DNA from: Paenibacillus sp. RC334
Lineage (GTDB): Bacteria; Bacillota; Bacilli; Paenibacillales; Paenibacillaceae
Assembly (NCBI RefSeq): GCF_030034735.1
Contig: NZ_CP125370.1
Span: forward strand, 1,674,001 to 1,738,000
Length of the DNA stretch: 64,000 nucleotides
Direction: 5' to 3'
Position numbers and translations under genes: made by a program. Of this stretch, positions 39,165 through 48,170 are shown in pieces. How positions within the stretch are numbered: position 1 is the stretch's first letter; every line of letters starts with the position of its first letter. The notes under the pieces are model-generated. The model had not been told where the DNA came from. It saw nothing but the letters and a program-made list of their open reading frames with translations, and searched no databases.

Positions 39165-39365
39165 CAGATAGCAAAAGGTCTGTTAAGACTTATGTGTAGA
39201 TTATTTTCGAATGGATCTCTCCCGAGTGAATTTTTTTATTTTTTAGTGTAGGTGGTTGCCAATTAAGGATTTGACCTCAATTTTAGACACGTAAGTTTCC
39301 GTTAAGTCGCAAAATTAACAAATGACATTTTACAATACAGTCTATATAAGAAGTGACAAATGATA

Positions 39366-39409
39366 ATACAGAAAGTGTCATTTTCATAGTACAGAAAGTG
39401 GCGTTTATA
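39366..39409 (+). promoter_or_regulatory. Tandem TACAGAAAGTG repeats upstream of the XRE-cupin gene
   Basis: ATACAGAAAGTGTCATTTTCA (spaced view: ATACAGAAAGTG, then TCATTT) at 39366 and GTACAGAAAGTG, then GCGTTT at 39389 are 23 bases apart. They lie 88-131 bases before the start and may be operator copies or transposon-end repeats. Confidence 0.4.
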
Positions 39410-39496
39410 GGCTGTATTAATGACAAAACTAATTACAGCCGACACTTTTGTGTATTCTTCTTGTATAGACTTTTTGGATACGAGGAGGCAGGGTCT

Positions 39497-40045
39497 GTGG
39501 ATTCAATGCAGTATATTATCGGCTCAAATTTGGCTCAAATCAGGAAGACTAGAGGACTTAGTCTGGATAAAGTGGCTGAACTGACAGGGGTCAGCAAAGG
39601 AATGCTGGCCCAGATTGAGAAGGGAAAATCCAATCCTACGGTTACCACACTTTGGAAAATTGCCGACGGTTTGCATGTGTCCTTTTCCACATTCCTCAAA
39701 GAGGACTCCCCGCAAATCACTAAAATCAGCAGGGAAGACCTGTATCCGGTGATTGATGAGAACGGCAACTATTTTGTTTACCCTATCTTCCCGTATCATT
39801 CGGAAAAGAAGTTTGAGGTGTTCACGGTAAGTCTGAAGCCGGGCTTTACACATCAGGCAGAGAAGCATCTGGGAGAAGAATCGATACTCATGATCCGTGG
39901 GGAAATGTACTTTGAAATGCAGGGACAACAGCTTAAACTGAGCGCAGGGGATGCTGTGCAATTTCAAGTAACTGACCTTCATACGTACCGTAATGAGTCG
40001 GATGAGGATGCGGATTTTTATGTATTGATTTATTATGCGGATTAG
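39497..40045 (+). CDS. XRE-family regulator with C-terminal cupin domain
   Basis: A 182-residue regulator. The helix-turn-helix (LAQIRKTRGLSLDKVAELTGVSKGMLAQIEKG) is followed by a cupin barrel (HQAEKHLGEESILMIRGEM, LSAGDAVQF). Start GTG 39497 is eight bases after GGAGG; ATG 39506 is possible, and the longer open frame from 39353 lacks a site. Relatives control sugar, amino acid or polyamine genes, with the cupin as ligand sensor. The target is not evident; the next gene starts 81 bases downstream. Confidence 0.88.
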   Translation: MDSMQYIIGSNLAQIRKTRGLSLDKVAELTGVSKGMLAQIEKGKSNPTVTTLWKIADGLHVSFSTFLKEDSPQITKISREDLYPVIDENGNYFVYPIFPYHSEKKFEVFTVSLKPGFTHQAEKHLGEESILMIRGEMYFEMQGQQLKLSAGDAVQFQVTDLHTYRNESDEDADFYVLIYYAD

Positions 40046-40126
40046 TGGGATGATTAGCACAGTCTAAAACAGGCTTCCACCACTATATAAAAAGATAGCT
40101 ACGAGGAAAAGAGAGGAAGAGAACCC

Positions 40127-40642
40127 ATGGAAAGCAAGTACATCCGAGAAACCTACTGCTTCAAGACGTCCCGTGTATTTCCCAACGATATCAACAATCA
40201 TAACACGCTCTTCGGAGGCCGATTGATGTCGTATATCGACGATATTGCGTCTATCGCAGCCTCCAAGCTATGCCGCACGAATACGGTCACGGCATCTACG
40301 GATTCGGTGGATTTTTTGCTGCCCATCCATCCGAGCGATTCCGTTACGCTGGAGGCGTTTGTAACCTGGACAGGCCGTAGCTCTATGGAGGTCTTCGTGA
40401 AGGTCATCCGCGAAGGACTGATGACTGGCGACCGGAAAATCGCAGCCACCGCCTTCCTGACCTTTGTGGCGCTGGACGAGAACAACCGTAAAGTGATCGT
40501 GCCGCAGGTCATTCCAGAGACAGAAGAGGAATTACAACTGCACCAGACCGCGCCGTCACGTGCAGCGATACGACGTCAGCGCAGGGAGGAAAGCAAGCAA
40601 CTGGCGAGCTTCCTGACGACAGATTATCCGTGGGAACTGTAA
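40127..40642 (+). CDS. Acyl-CoA thioesterase (hotdog fold, YkhA-like)
   Basis: A 171-residue single hotdog domain hydrolysing acyl-CoA to free acid and CoA in the cytoplasm. NHNTLFGGRLMSYIDDIASIAA (about 25-46) holds the catalytic asparagine/aspartate region, and VDFLLPIHPSDSVTLEAFV follows as in the family. The basic C-terminal tail (RAAIRRQRREESKQ) is common in Bacillus members. AGAGAGGAAGAG precedes the ATG. Confidence 0.92.
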   Translation: MESKYIRETYCFKTSRVFPNDINNHNTLFGGRLMSYIDDIASIAASKLCRTNTVTASTDSVDFLLPIHPSDSVTLEAFVTWTGRSSMEVFVKVIREGLMTGDRKIAATAFLTFVALDENNRKVIVPQVIPETEEELQLHQTAPSRAAIRRQRREESKQLASFLTTDYPWEL

Positions 40643-40767
40643 CGTCCTGTCATGTGGGTTGCCAGAGCACCGCAGGTTTACAAACATCGCGACCTTGTGT
40701 CATGGATTACTGATACAATAAATGACAATGGTCCTGAGATGAGTTCAATGTAAAGGGCGGGAGCGAT

Positions 40768-42084
40768 GTGAATCGAAAAGCAGTGCGTGCGTGGATTACT
40801 TACGATTGGGCCAATTCAGGCTATGCAACGACGATACTGGCAGCAGTGCTGCCTATTTTCTACAGCTCTGTTGCAGCTTCGACGCTGGATGCGACAACCG
40901 CATCCTCCTATCTGGGGTACACACATGCAATCGGTATGTTATGTGTAGCGTTATTGTCCCCTGTGCTCGGGGCAGTTGCCGATCTGACAGGCAGCAAGCT
41001 GTCTTTCCTGCGAATTTTTACGGGGACTGGCATCGTCGCCACATTGGGCTTTAGCCTGGTAGGAGAAGGAGACTGGCTGCTGGCTTCCGCGCTGCTGGTC
41101 TTGTCGACCATCGGATTTGCGGGCGGCAATACCTTTTATGATGCGATGCTCCCCGATCTGGTGCCTTCCGGTAAGCGGGAAACTGTATCGGCCAAAGGCT
41201 ACGCTTATGGCTACATTGGTGGAGGGATCTTGTTGGCGGTCAACATGCTGATGATCCAAAAGCCTCAATGGTTCGGATTAGGAAACACACTGGAGGGAAC
41301 ACGTCTTGCGTTTGTTTCGGTAGCGGTATGGTGGTTGGTGTTTTCTTTGCCTTTATTGCTTCAAGGTCGCCAGCGGCACTGGAGCGGTGAAGGGGAAAGA
41401 CAAGACCAAGAAAGGCAAACAGGCAGCCTTTTATTCCAAACTGCTTACTGGAAGGCCGGATTTCGGCGGATTCAGGGCACGATGCGCCAAATTCGGCGTT
41501 TTCCACAATTGCTTAAATTGCTGCTATCTTTTTGGTTTTTCAATGACGGGATTAATACGATTATATTAATGGCTGCTATTTACGGAACGGGGATTGGGAT
41601 TGGCACGACGGATCTGATTGCGGCGCTGTTGATAACCCAATTTATTGGCTTTCCCTGTACGCTGCTGCTTGGCAAATGGGCCGAACGCTGGGGATCGCGC
41701 CGGATGCTCATGTTCTCGCTCGGGATTTACATGCTGATCGTCATTCTTGGATTTTTCATGACTCAGGCGCTACATTTTTATGTGCTGGCGGCTATGGTCG
41801 GTCTGGTACAGGGGAGCAGTCAGTCCATTTCCCGGTCTTTATTCAGCGATCTGATGCCAGCCAGCCGGACGGGTGAATTTTTTGGTTTCGTGAACATTAC
41901 GGGCAAGTTTTCATCCATTTTCGGCCCGTTTATCTTTGGCTTGGTCGGTCAGCTAACCGGTTCCTCGCGCTGGGGTATTTTATCGCTGTTTGCCTTTTTC
42001 GCTATCGGTATACTGATGCTGTGGACTGTGGATATCGCGAAGGGGAAGGCAGACGTGCTTCAAGCCGATCTGGACAAGGGATAG
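40768..42084 (+). CDS. MFS permease, UMF1 (Atg22-like) family
   Basis: A 438-residue permease with about twelve helices. WITYDWANSGYATTILAAVLPIFY at residues 8-31 is the defining N-terminal signature of the UMF1 family. GTG start after GGGCGGGAGCGAT. Function in bacteria is poorly known; export or uptake of small organic compounds is usually assumed. Single gene ending before a terminator at 42123. Confidence 0.9.
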   Translation: MNRKAVRAWITYDWANSGYATTILAAVLPIFYSSVAASTLDATTASSYLGYTHAIGMLCVALLSPVLGAVADLTGSKLSFLRIFTGTGIVATLGFSLVGEGDWLLASALLVLSTIGFAGGNTFYDAMLPDLVPSGKRETVSAKGYAYGYIGGGILLAVNMLMIQKPQWFGLGNTLEGTRLAFVSVAVWWLVFSLPLLLQGRQRHWSGEGERQDQERQTGSLLFQTAYWKAGFRRIQGTMRQIRRFPQLLKLLLSFWFFNDGINTIILMAAIYGTGIGIGTTDLIAALLITQFIGFPCTLLLGKWAERWGSRRMLMFSLGIYMLIVILGFFMTQALHFYVLAAMVGLVQGSSQSISRSLFSDLMPASRTGEFFGFVNITGKFSSIFGPFIFGLVGQLTGSSRWGILSLFAFFAIGILMLWTVDIAKGKADVLQADLDKG

Positions 42085-42122
42085 CCCAGATACAGGTTCA
42101 ACTATCATTTTCCCGCAAAAAG

Positions 42123-42168
42123 AAGCCGTTCTTCCGTTAGCAGTGATCTGCTGGGAAGACGGCTTTTT
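42123..42168 (+). terminator. Terminator after the UMF1 permease
   Basis: AAGCCGT(T)CTTCC pairs with GGAAG ACGGCTT and is followed by TTTTT. Confidence 0.8.
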
Positions 42169-42241
42169 GGAAATAACTGAATCACTTGAAGGAAGCTACT
42201 GCTTCAATGACGATGATGATGTACGTTCGACGTTGAACGAA

Positions 42242-43708
42242 CTAATCTACTTTCACTACACGAAAATGCTGATTCGTTCCGCCGTTATCCCCCCATTGAA
42301 TCGCTTTGGCACCATCGGCGGTAGTGCCTTCGGAAATGTCGATCAGTTTGCCCGTTGCCCGGTTTTTCAGTTTGTAATAACCTCCGGTTACAGAAACCAG
42401 TTGCCATTGCTGGCTAGACCAGCCTCCGTCGCTCCATTGCTCGATGACCGCACCGTCCGTCGTCGCTCCGTTTTCAACGCCGATCAGCTTGCCACTGTTG
42501 CGGTTGACGATTTTGTAATATCCGCCGCCCGCATCCTTGAGCTGCCATTGCTGGCTGGGTGCTCCTGAATTTGCACGCTGCTCCAGATCCGCGCCGTCTG
42601 TTGTTGCACCGTCAATTACATTCAGCGGCTTGTTGCTCTTGCGGCTTACCAACTGATAGTATCCGTCCGGGTCAATGACGATTGGCGTGGTTACACCTTG
42701 AACCACACCGCTGGCGGTGTCGATGTTCATACTGTCGAACCAGTCCATAGCCAGGGAAGTCCCGGTTGGAAAACGCAGCGGTAGCCATACATATTGTGAA
42801 TCCTGCACAGGCCCGCTCCATGCTCCCGCCCAGCGGTCCCCCAAATACAGGTACGAGGTCGTTTGGGTACCTTCTACCGGAATGACGTAGGCCGATTGTG
42901 AACCGTAGGTCGTACTGTCTCCAAAGTTAATCGTGTTGCTCCACGTTCCCTCAATGCTGGATGCCGTAGCATATTTGGCCTGGTTGGGGTTCCAGCCTGT
43001 TGCCCCGGATGTGATCAGGAAGTAGACGTCTCCTTTTTTGAACATCGCCGGAGCTTCACGATATTGTCCCGGCCAGAGCGTGGTCACCAGCGATTCTACT
43101 TGCAGGAAATCCGGTGTCAGACGATAAATGTTCAAATCGGCATTCACACGGGTAGCAGAAACCAGGTAAGCCGTACCATTGTCGTTGTACACAGTCATAT
43201 CCCGTGAATCGTAATCCAGAGGACGGAAGCTGCCCTGATAGGTGTAATCGCCGTCCACAGTATCGGAAGAGGCAACTGCCACCTGGGCTTCGTTGTAATT
43301 AACTCCATTTTCCTTGTGCATCCACAATACGTATTTGCGTGTTTTCTCATTGTAAATGACTTTTGGACGTTCAATATTCGAAACATTCAGCTCTACTGCG
43401 GAACTGCTAGTTAGCACGTTTTTGCGGAACTCCCAGTTTTTTAAATCAGAGGAACGGTAGGCGGATACAGCCTTGAACGTGCCGTTGGGGTTGCGATTTT
43501 CACCAAACCAGTAGTAGTAACCGTCTACCTTAATCATACCGCCCCCATGAGCATGAACCACGTTTCCAGCTGTATCTTTAAACTGAATGCCATTCACAAC
43601 ATTCGCTGGGGCCGCTGAAGCAATCTTCGGTGAAAACATCTGGAAAATGCTCAACGACAGCAAAACAGCGAGCATAATACACAGTAAGACGGCAAAATCA
43701 TATTTCAT
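42242..43708 (-). CDS. Secreted GH43-like galactan/arabinan hydrolase with ricin-type (CBM13) domain
   Basis: A 488-residue exported protein. The signal peptide (1-32, ending ASAAP) precedes a five-bladed propeller: VVHAHGGGMIKVDGYYYWFGENR (about 50-72), IERPKVIYN, and REAPAMFKKGDVYFLITS with the catalytic acid region. Residues from about 345 form a ricin B-like beta-trefoil with three QxW-type repeats (SQQWQL, SQQWQL, NQHFRV) that bind carbohydrate. The nearest described architecture is exo-beta-1,3-galactanase of GH43 with CBM13. A cre-like site lies just upstream of the start. Confidence 0.87.
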   Translation of the reverse strand: MKYDFAVLLCIMLAVLLSLSIFQMFSPKIASAAPANVVNGIQFKDTAGNVVHAHGGGMIKVDGYYYWFGENRNPNGTFKAVSAYRSSDLKNWEFRKNVLTSSSAVELNVSNIERPKVIYNEKTRKYVLWMHKENGVNYNEAQVAVASSDTVDGDYTYQGSFRPLDYDSRDMTVYNDNGTAYLVSATRVNADLNIYRLTPDFLQVESLVTTLWPGQYREAPAMFKKGDVYFLITSGATGWNPNQAKYATASSIEGTWSNTINFGDSTTYGSQSAYVIPVEGTQTTSYLYLGDRWAGAWSGPVQDSQYVWLPLRFPTGTSLAMDWFDSMNIDTASGVVQGVTTPIVIDPDGYYQLVSRKSNKPLNVIDGATTDGADLEQRANSGAPSQQWQLKDAGGGYYKIVNRNSGKLIGVENGATTDGAVIEQWSDGGWSSQQWQLVSVTGGYYKLKNRATGKLIDISEGTTADGAKAIQWGDNGGTNQHFRVVKVD

Positions 43709-43733
43709 TGTTTCGTCCTCCTCTGTATGTTTT

Positions 43734-43748
43734 TAAAGCGCTTACAAA
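43734..43748 (-). promoter_or_regulatory. Putative cre site upstream of the GH43 gene
   Basis: On the minus strand TTGTAAGCGCTTTAA fits WTGNAANCGNWNNCW except for one position. It is about 30 bases before the start codon, suggesting catabolite repression. Confidence 0.5.
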
Positions 43749-43972
43749 AATGATTTGTACTGAATAGCTATCTATGCTAATGCCTATCACCTGTCTGATG
43801 ATGCGATGTGAGCAACAAGAGGGTTCTATCCCAATTGTATCCATATTGAATTGAAAGTGCTAGAGTAGTATATTGACCATGTACACCGCAGACGATAAAC
43901 TTTCAATGAATTTCCAATAGAGCGGTGAAGTTATGAATGGGCTGATATTTATTACGTCATAGGGGGCCAACC

Positions 43973-44671
43973 ATGGAAATATACGCGATTGACATGAGCA
44001 AGCCGGAGGCAGTCGGTCATTACGAGTCACTGCTAAACCGGGTTTCGACTGAAAAGCGACAGAAGCTGGATCGTTTTTTACATCGGGAAGATGCTTTAAG
44101 GGGCTTATACGCCGATGTGTTGTTAAGGTGGTTGGCCTGTCGGCAATTGAAGGTTTCCAACTCCAGTCTTCAATTTACATATAATGCTTTCGGCAAGCCT
44201 TCCTTGTTGAATGCACCCGCATTCCATTTTAATGTTTCTCACTCGGGAAAATGGGTGGTATGCGCCGTGGATGATCATTCGCTCGGAATCGACATTGAAC
44301 AGCTTCGTCCTATTGATTTTGAGGTGGGAAGGGTGTGCTTTTCAGACACGGAGTATGATACGTTGATGCGTCAGGAGGCGGAGAGCCGCTTATCCTATTT
44401 TTACGATCTGTGGACGCTCAAGGAAAGCTTTGTGAAGGCCGAAGGGCAGGGATTAACGCTGCCGCTAAAGTCATTTTCATTCGATTTAAGTGAGCGTCCG
44501 TTGATCGGTTTTACGACGGAAGGCTTTACCACCGAGTATTGTCATTTTAAACAGTATGAGATCGATGAACACTATAAAATGGCTGTCTGTGCAATGCATG
44601 ACCGCTTTGCGCATCTGGTGCAGCAGCTAGATATACATACACTATGCCTGGAATCGGCAGCACAGGCGTGA
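43973..44671 (+). CDS. sfp: 4'-phosphopantetheinyl transferase
   Basis: A 232-residue Sfp-type transferase that loads the phosphopantetheine arm from CoA onto carrier domains of non-ribosomal peptide and polyketide synthases. Motifs in order: FGKPSL, FHFNVSHSGKWV (about 84-95), LGIDIEQ (metal-binding Asp/Glu) and WTLKESFVKAEGQGL (about 143-157). Full length. A TetR or regulator gene is not adjacent. It is relevant to lipopeptide antibiotic production typical of P. polymyxa relatives. Confidence 0.94.
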   Translation: MEIYAIDMSKPEAVGHYESLLNRVSTEKRQKLDRFLHREDALRGLYADVLLRWLACRQLKVSNSSLQFTYNAFGKPSLLNAPAFHFNVSHSGKWVVCAVDDHSLGIDIEQLRPIDFEVGRVCFSDTEYDTLMRQEAESRLSYFYDLWTLKESFVKAEGQGLTLPLKSFSFDLSERPLIGFTTEGFTTEYCHFKQYEIDEHYKMAVCAMHDRFAHLVQQLDIHTLCLESAAQA

Positions 44672-44731
44672 TATGAAGCTAAAAAAATGGCGGAACAAGT
44701 AGTCTAGTTGAAAAAAGGGAGATGAGCTGCG

Positions 44732-46321
44732 TTGACGCTAACATTGTTCAAGCATGGCAAGCTGTATGGGGAATGGGCTGCCAAGGGAAATTCAATCATT
44801 GTACAAAATGGCATCATACAGGCCATTGGACAAGCGCGGGAGCTTGAATTGCAATTGTCGGGTAAGGAATATGACACGGTGGATTGGGAGGACGCTTATG
44901 TGTTGCCGGGCTTGGCCGATTCACATATGCATTTGTCCATGCATGGCATGAAGCTGGCGATGCTGGATTTTACGTCGGCTACCTCGAAGGATGAGATGCT
45001 TGATATGCTGCGCAAACGGGTTGCGCTCACACCGCCGGGAGAATGGATTTTAGGGCTGAACTGGAACGAAAATGCGTTTATTCCTGTTGAGATTCCGACC
45101 ATCTCAGAGCTGGATGCCATTACGGATCAGCACCCGGTATATTTGACTCGTACATGCTTTCATACGTTTCTGGCGAATTCAGAAGCGTATCGGCGTGCAG
45201 GTATTGGCGAGAACACTCCTGATCCCGCTTCGGGAGCCTACGGAAGAAATGCGGATGGACAGTTGAACGGATTGATTTATGAGGAAGCGTCCACTGCCTT
45301 TACAAGTGTTCAGCCAGAGCCGGATTATTCGGTTAAAAAAGATGCAATCCGCCGAGCTTGTCTGGATGCACTACGACTCGGCCTGACGGCTGCACACACG
45401 GAGGATTTGCGTTTTCTGGGCAGCGTGGACACCATGCAGCGGATTTACAGGGAGCTGAGGGAGGAAGGCATTGCTTTTCGCACGCATCAGCTCATCTATC
45501 ATCCGTTCATGGAGGAAGTGAAAGCGAAAGGGCTGCGTGCTGGTAACGGAAATGAGTGGTTTAAAATCGGTGCGGTAAAAATGTTTGCCGATGGTGCGAT
45601 TGGTGGAAGAACTGCGCTATTGTCTGCGCCCTATAGCGATGCTCCACATACCAGTGGCATGGCGATTCAACCGCAGCCAGAGCTGAACCAGATGGTGGCG
45701 GCTGTCAGAGCCGCAGGTTTTCCGGTCGCTGTACATGCGATAGGGGATGGGGCGGCGCATATGATTTTGACAGCGATGGAAGCCCATGCGCTAACGGAGG
45801 AAAGTGGCTTGCCGGATCGTCTGATCCATGGACAGGTGCTGACTGCCGATTTGGTCAAGAGAATGGCGAAGCTGCCGCTGATTGCGGACATCCAGCCGCG
45901 TTTTGTAGCAAGTGATTTCCCGTGGGTGCTGGATCGGGTTGGCGAGGGACGTACCGAATATTTGTATGCCTGGAAGAAGCTGCTGGACGCAGGTATTCCA
46001 TGTGCTGGCGGCAGTGACGCGCCTATTGAGCCGTTGGACCCTTTTCTCGGTATGCATGCCGCTGTGACCCGCACCAAGCCGGAAGAGACGCATGAGGGTT
46101 ATCTTCCAGATGAAAAGCTGGACATTCACGAAGCTATTCATCTGTTTACCTTCGGAAGTGCAGTTGCTGCGGGAGAAGCGGATGAACGGGGTTCGATGGC
46201 TGTAGGGAAAGCCGCTGATTTTACGGTTATTGACCGGGATTTATCGGAGCGCCCTCAGGCTTTGCTTGACGTTAAAGCACGTATGACGGTTGTGAACGGA
46301 ATCGTTGCATATCAGGCATAG
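44732..46321 (+). CDS. Metal-dependent amidohydrolase, YtcJ-like
   Basis: A 529-residue amidohydrolase of the YtcJ/NfdA group. The metal-binding HxH is in LADSHMHLSMHG (about 64-75); later VAVHAIGDGA, and SDAPIEPLDP supply the remaining His and Asp ligands. The N- and C-terminal strands form the small composite domain (VVNGIVAYQ). The start is TTG 44732 with GGGAGATGAG. Substrate unknown; relatives act on N-substituted formamides or amides. It follows sfp after 60 bases. Confidence 0.88.
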   Translation: MTLTLFKHGKLYGEWAAKGNSIIVQNGIIQAIGQARELELQLSGKEYDTVDWEDAYVLPGLADSHMHLSMHGMKLAMLDFTSATSKDEMLDMLRKRVALTPPGEWILGLNWNENAFIPVEIPTISELDAITDQHPVYLTRTCFHTFLANSEAYRRAGIGENTPDPASGAYGRNADGQLNGLIYEEASTAFTSVQPEPDYSVKKDAIRRACLDALRLGLTAAHTEDLRFLGSVDTMQRIYRELREEGIAFRTHQLIYHPFMEEVKAKGLRAGNGNEWFKIGAVKMFADGAIGGRTALLSAPYSDAPHTSGMAIQPQPELNQMVAAVRAAGFPVAVHAIGDGAAHMILTAMEAHALTEESGLPDRLIHGQVLTADLVKRMAKLPLIADIQPRFVASDFPWVLDRVGEGRTEYLYAWKKLLDAGIPCAGGSDAPIEPLDPFLGMHAAVTRTKPEETHEGYLPDEKLDIHEAIHLFTFGSAVAAGEADERGSMAVGKAADFTVIDRDLSERPQALLDVKARMTVVNGIVAYQA

Positions 46322-46344
46322 GTGGACGATAATATGTATGCAAA

Positions 46345-46389
46345 AAACCTCCAACCTCACGCTAATAGTGGAGTTGAAGGTTTTTTTGT
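46345..46389. terminator. Bidirectional terminator between convergent genes
   Basis: AAACCTCCAAC and GTTGAAGGTTT pair with one mismatch, flanked by an A-run on the left and seven Ts on the right, so it serves both the amidohydrolase and the SLH gene. Confidence 0.85.
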
Positions 46390-46391
46390 TT

Positions 46392-48014
46392 TTACAAACC
46401 ACGCTGTGCGAAACGGTCTGCATTTTTCACACTGGACCATAGATCAGAGCTTGCCCCGCCTGCATACCAGTAGGCGAAGCCTGCAACCCCTTTGTCCTGT
46501 CCCAAACGGTATTTACGGATGAAGGATCGCCCTTCCTCCAACCATAGCTTATGAAGCTGAGTATCCCTGTAGGAAACCGTATACTGCTGAATATCATCAT
46601 GCCAGATCGGTTTGGAGGTGGAACGGGATACAAGCTGATTTTGCTCAATCAGTGAAATATCAGACGAAGCGACCGATTGACCACTGGCATTGAGAGTCCA
46701 GTTCCGTGTGAATAAAGGCAATGCCAATATCGCTTTATCCGGGTCGGTGGTTAGTAGAAAGCGCCGTACGCTTTCACGAAGCCAAGGTAATGAGGATACG
46801 GAGCCGGGGGTCGAGCTGCCTCCCCAATGTTCGTCATATCCCATCAGAATCAAATAGTCTGCCGCAGCGCCAAGTTGCTTATAATCAAAGGCGGCTGTCC
46901 AGTCTGTACCGTAATCAGGAGATACACAGATCGCCAGCACAGCATTCAGGCTTTTTAACTTGGCTTTTAATTGTTGGATGAACAGCGTGAGCTGGGTACG
47001 ATCCTGACCATCTACATTTTCAAAATCAATCACAAGCCCATCCAGATGATGTGTAGATACGGCATTCGCAAGCTGAGTTATGGTTTTGTTCCGTAAAACT
47101 TCACTGGACAGGATTTGGTGCGTCATCGTTAGATTCGAACGGTTGCCTACCATCGCCCAGACTTTTTTTTGATGCTGTTTGGACCAGGTGAGGAGCGAGG
47201 TGTTTGTAAGATCACTAATATTACCCGTTTCGTTTAGAAAAAACCAGCGTGGTGATAGGGTGTTGATGTTAGATTGAAGCACGGAGCTTTCAAACTGTTG
47301 AACGCTCTGATCATATTGCCAGCCTAGTCGGATGGAAGATGCCGTGGACGCTGTTTTGGAGGCATGCTGTGTTGAATACGTCAGTAGCCGTTCCAGAAGT
47401 GCTGCTGTTTCTTCGCGGGTCAGGGAAGACGTGGGGCGAAATTGGTTGTCTTCCCCTTTCATAAAGCCGTAACGGTTCACGGTAGTTACAGCTTCAACAG
47501 CCCAATCTGCAATCTGGTCGGTGTCTGTAAAAGTGGAAACCGCTGCTCCTGATCCCGTCGAGCGTATGAGGCGCGCGATCATCAAGGCTGCTTCTTGCCG
47601 GGTTACAGGGCTGTTGGGTTGAAACGTGGCGGATGTCCCTCCCTGCACCACGTCAAGCTGGGAGGCTGCTTCAATCCATCCGTAATACCAGGCTTGTTTG
47701 GATACATCCCGATAGGAGGAGACCGATGCTTGTACAGGTTCCAGACCGAGTGTGCGATCCAGCGCGGTAACCCATTCGGCTCTCGTAACCGGCTTTTTGG
47801 GAGAAAAGTAGCCGGGTCGTGTACCTGCCAAAATTCCTTTGGCGTGCAGTGAGGTGATCGATTGATAAGCATAGCTGTCTGAAATATCCTGAAACACCAC
47901 ACCGACTGCGGCTGCGGGAACGGTTAAACATGAAGCGGATGTAGTTATTATCGTCATGACGGCAGTCGCCAACAGAGTAAGTTTGGTTAGCAAGCGTGAT
48001 CGTATGGGGCTCAT
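46392..48014 (-). CDS. S-layer-anchored GH18 glycosidase
   Basis: A 540-residue exported cell-surface protein. After a signal peptide (about 1-36), three SLH motifs (ITSLHAKGILAG, IEAASQLDVVQG, VTTVNRYGFMKG; residues 40-225) bind pyruvylated wall polymer. The C-terminal GH18 barrel (about 245-535) has HLDGLVIDFENVDGQ with catalytic Glu332, plus LMGYDEHWGG and GVAGFAYW, like spore or wall-lytic YdhD/YaaH-type enzymes acting on peptidoglycan. The next gene upstream is DegV, 157 bases away. Confidence 0.92.
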   Translation of the reverse strand: MSPIRSRLLTKLTLLATAVMTIITTSASCLTVPAAAVGVVFQDISDSYAYQSITSLHAKGILAGTRPGYFSPKKPVTRAEWVTALDRTLGLEPVQASVSSYRDVSKQAWYYGWIEAASQLDVVQGGTSATFQPNSPVTRQEAALMIARLIRSTGSGAAVSTFTDTDQIADWAVEAVTTVNRYGFMKGEDNQFRPTSSLTREETAALLERLLTYSTQHASKTASTASSIRLGWQYDQSVQQFESSVLQSNINTLSPRWFFLNETGNISDLTNTSLLTWSKQHQKKVWAMVGNRSNLTMTHQILSSEVLRNKTITQLANAVSTHHLDGLVIDFENVDGQDRTQLTLFIQQLKAKLKSLNAVLAICVSPDYGTDWTAAFDYKQLGAAADYLILMGYDEHWGGSSTPGSVSSLPWLRESVRRFLLTTDPDKAILALPLFTRNWTLNASGQSVASSDISLIEQNQLVSRSTSKPIWHDDIQQYTVSYRDTQLHKLWLEEGRSFIRKYRLGQDKGVAGFAYWYAGGASSDLWSSVKNADRFAQRGL

Positions 48015-48129
48015 TCACTATAACCTTCTTTTTTTATGATAGATTGTCAGACGAATCGTTCGTCACATGACGATTAATACTATCAAAAATAGTAAAGTTA
48101 TTCATTGCTAAATTGTTGGAAAACACAAA

Positions 48130-48157
48130 AAAGCCCTTACCTGTAGAGGCAAGGAGC
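48130..48157 (-). terminator. Terminator of the DegV gene
   Basis: On the minus strand AAGCTCCTTGCCT, a CTAC loop and AGGTAAGGGCTT pair with mismatches and are followed by TTTTTG. Confidence 0.7.
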
Positions 48158-48170
48158 TTCACAATCGAAA

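Larger units (their letters stand above)
38977..39496. other. Repeat-rich intergenic stretch
   Basis: No gene. It contains a perfect 16-base-stem hairpin (39100-39137), the 43-base IS630-type end shared with 11528 and, near the next gene, two copies of a TACAGAAAGTG motif (39366, 39389). AGTGACA/TGTCATTT sequences recur between 39320 and 39450. Confidence 0.6.
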
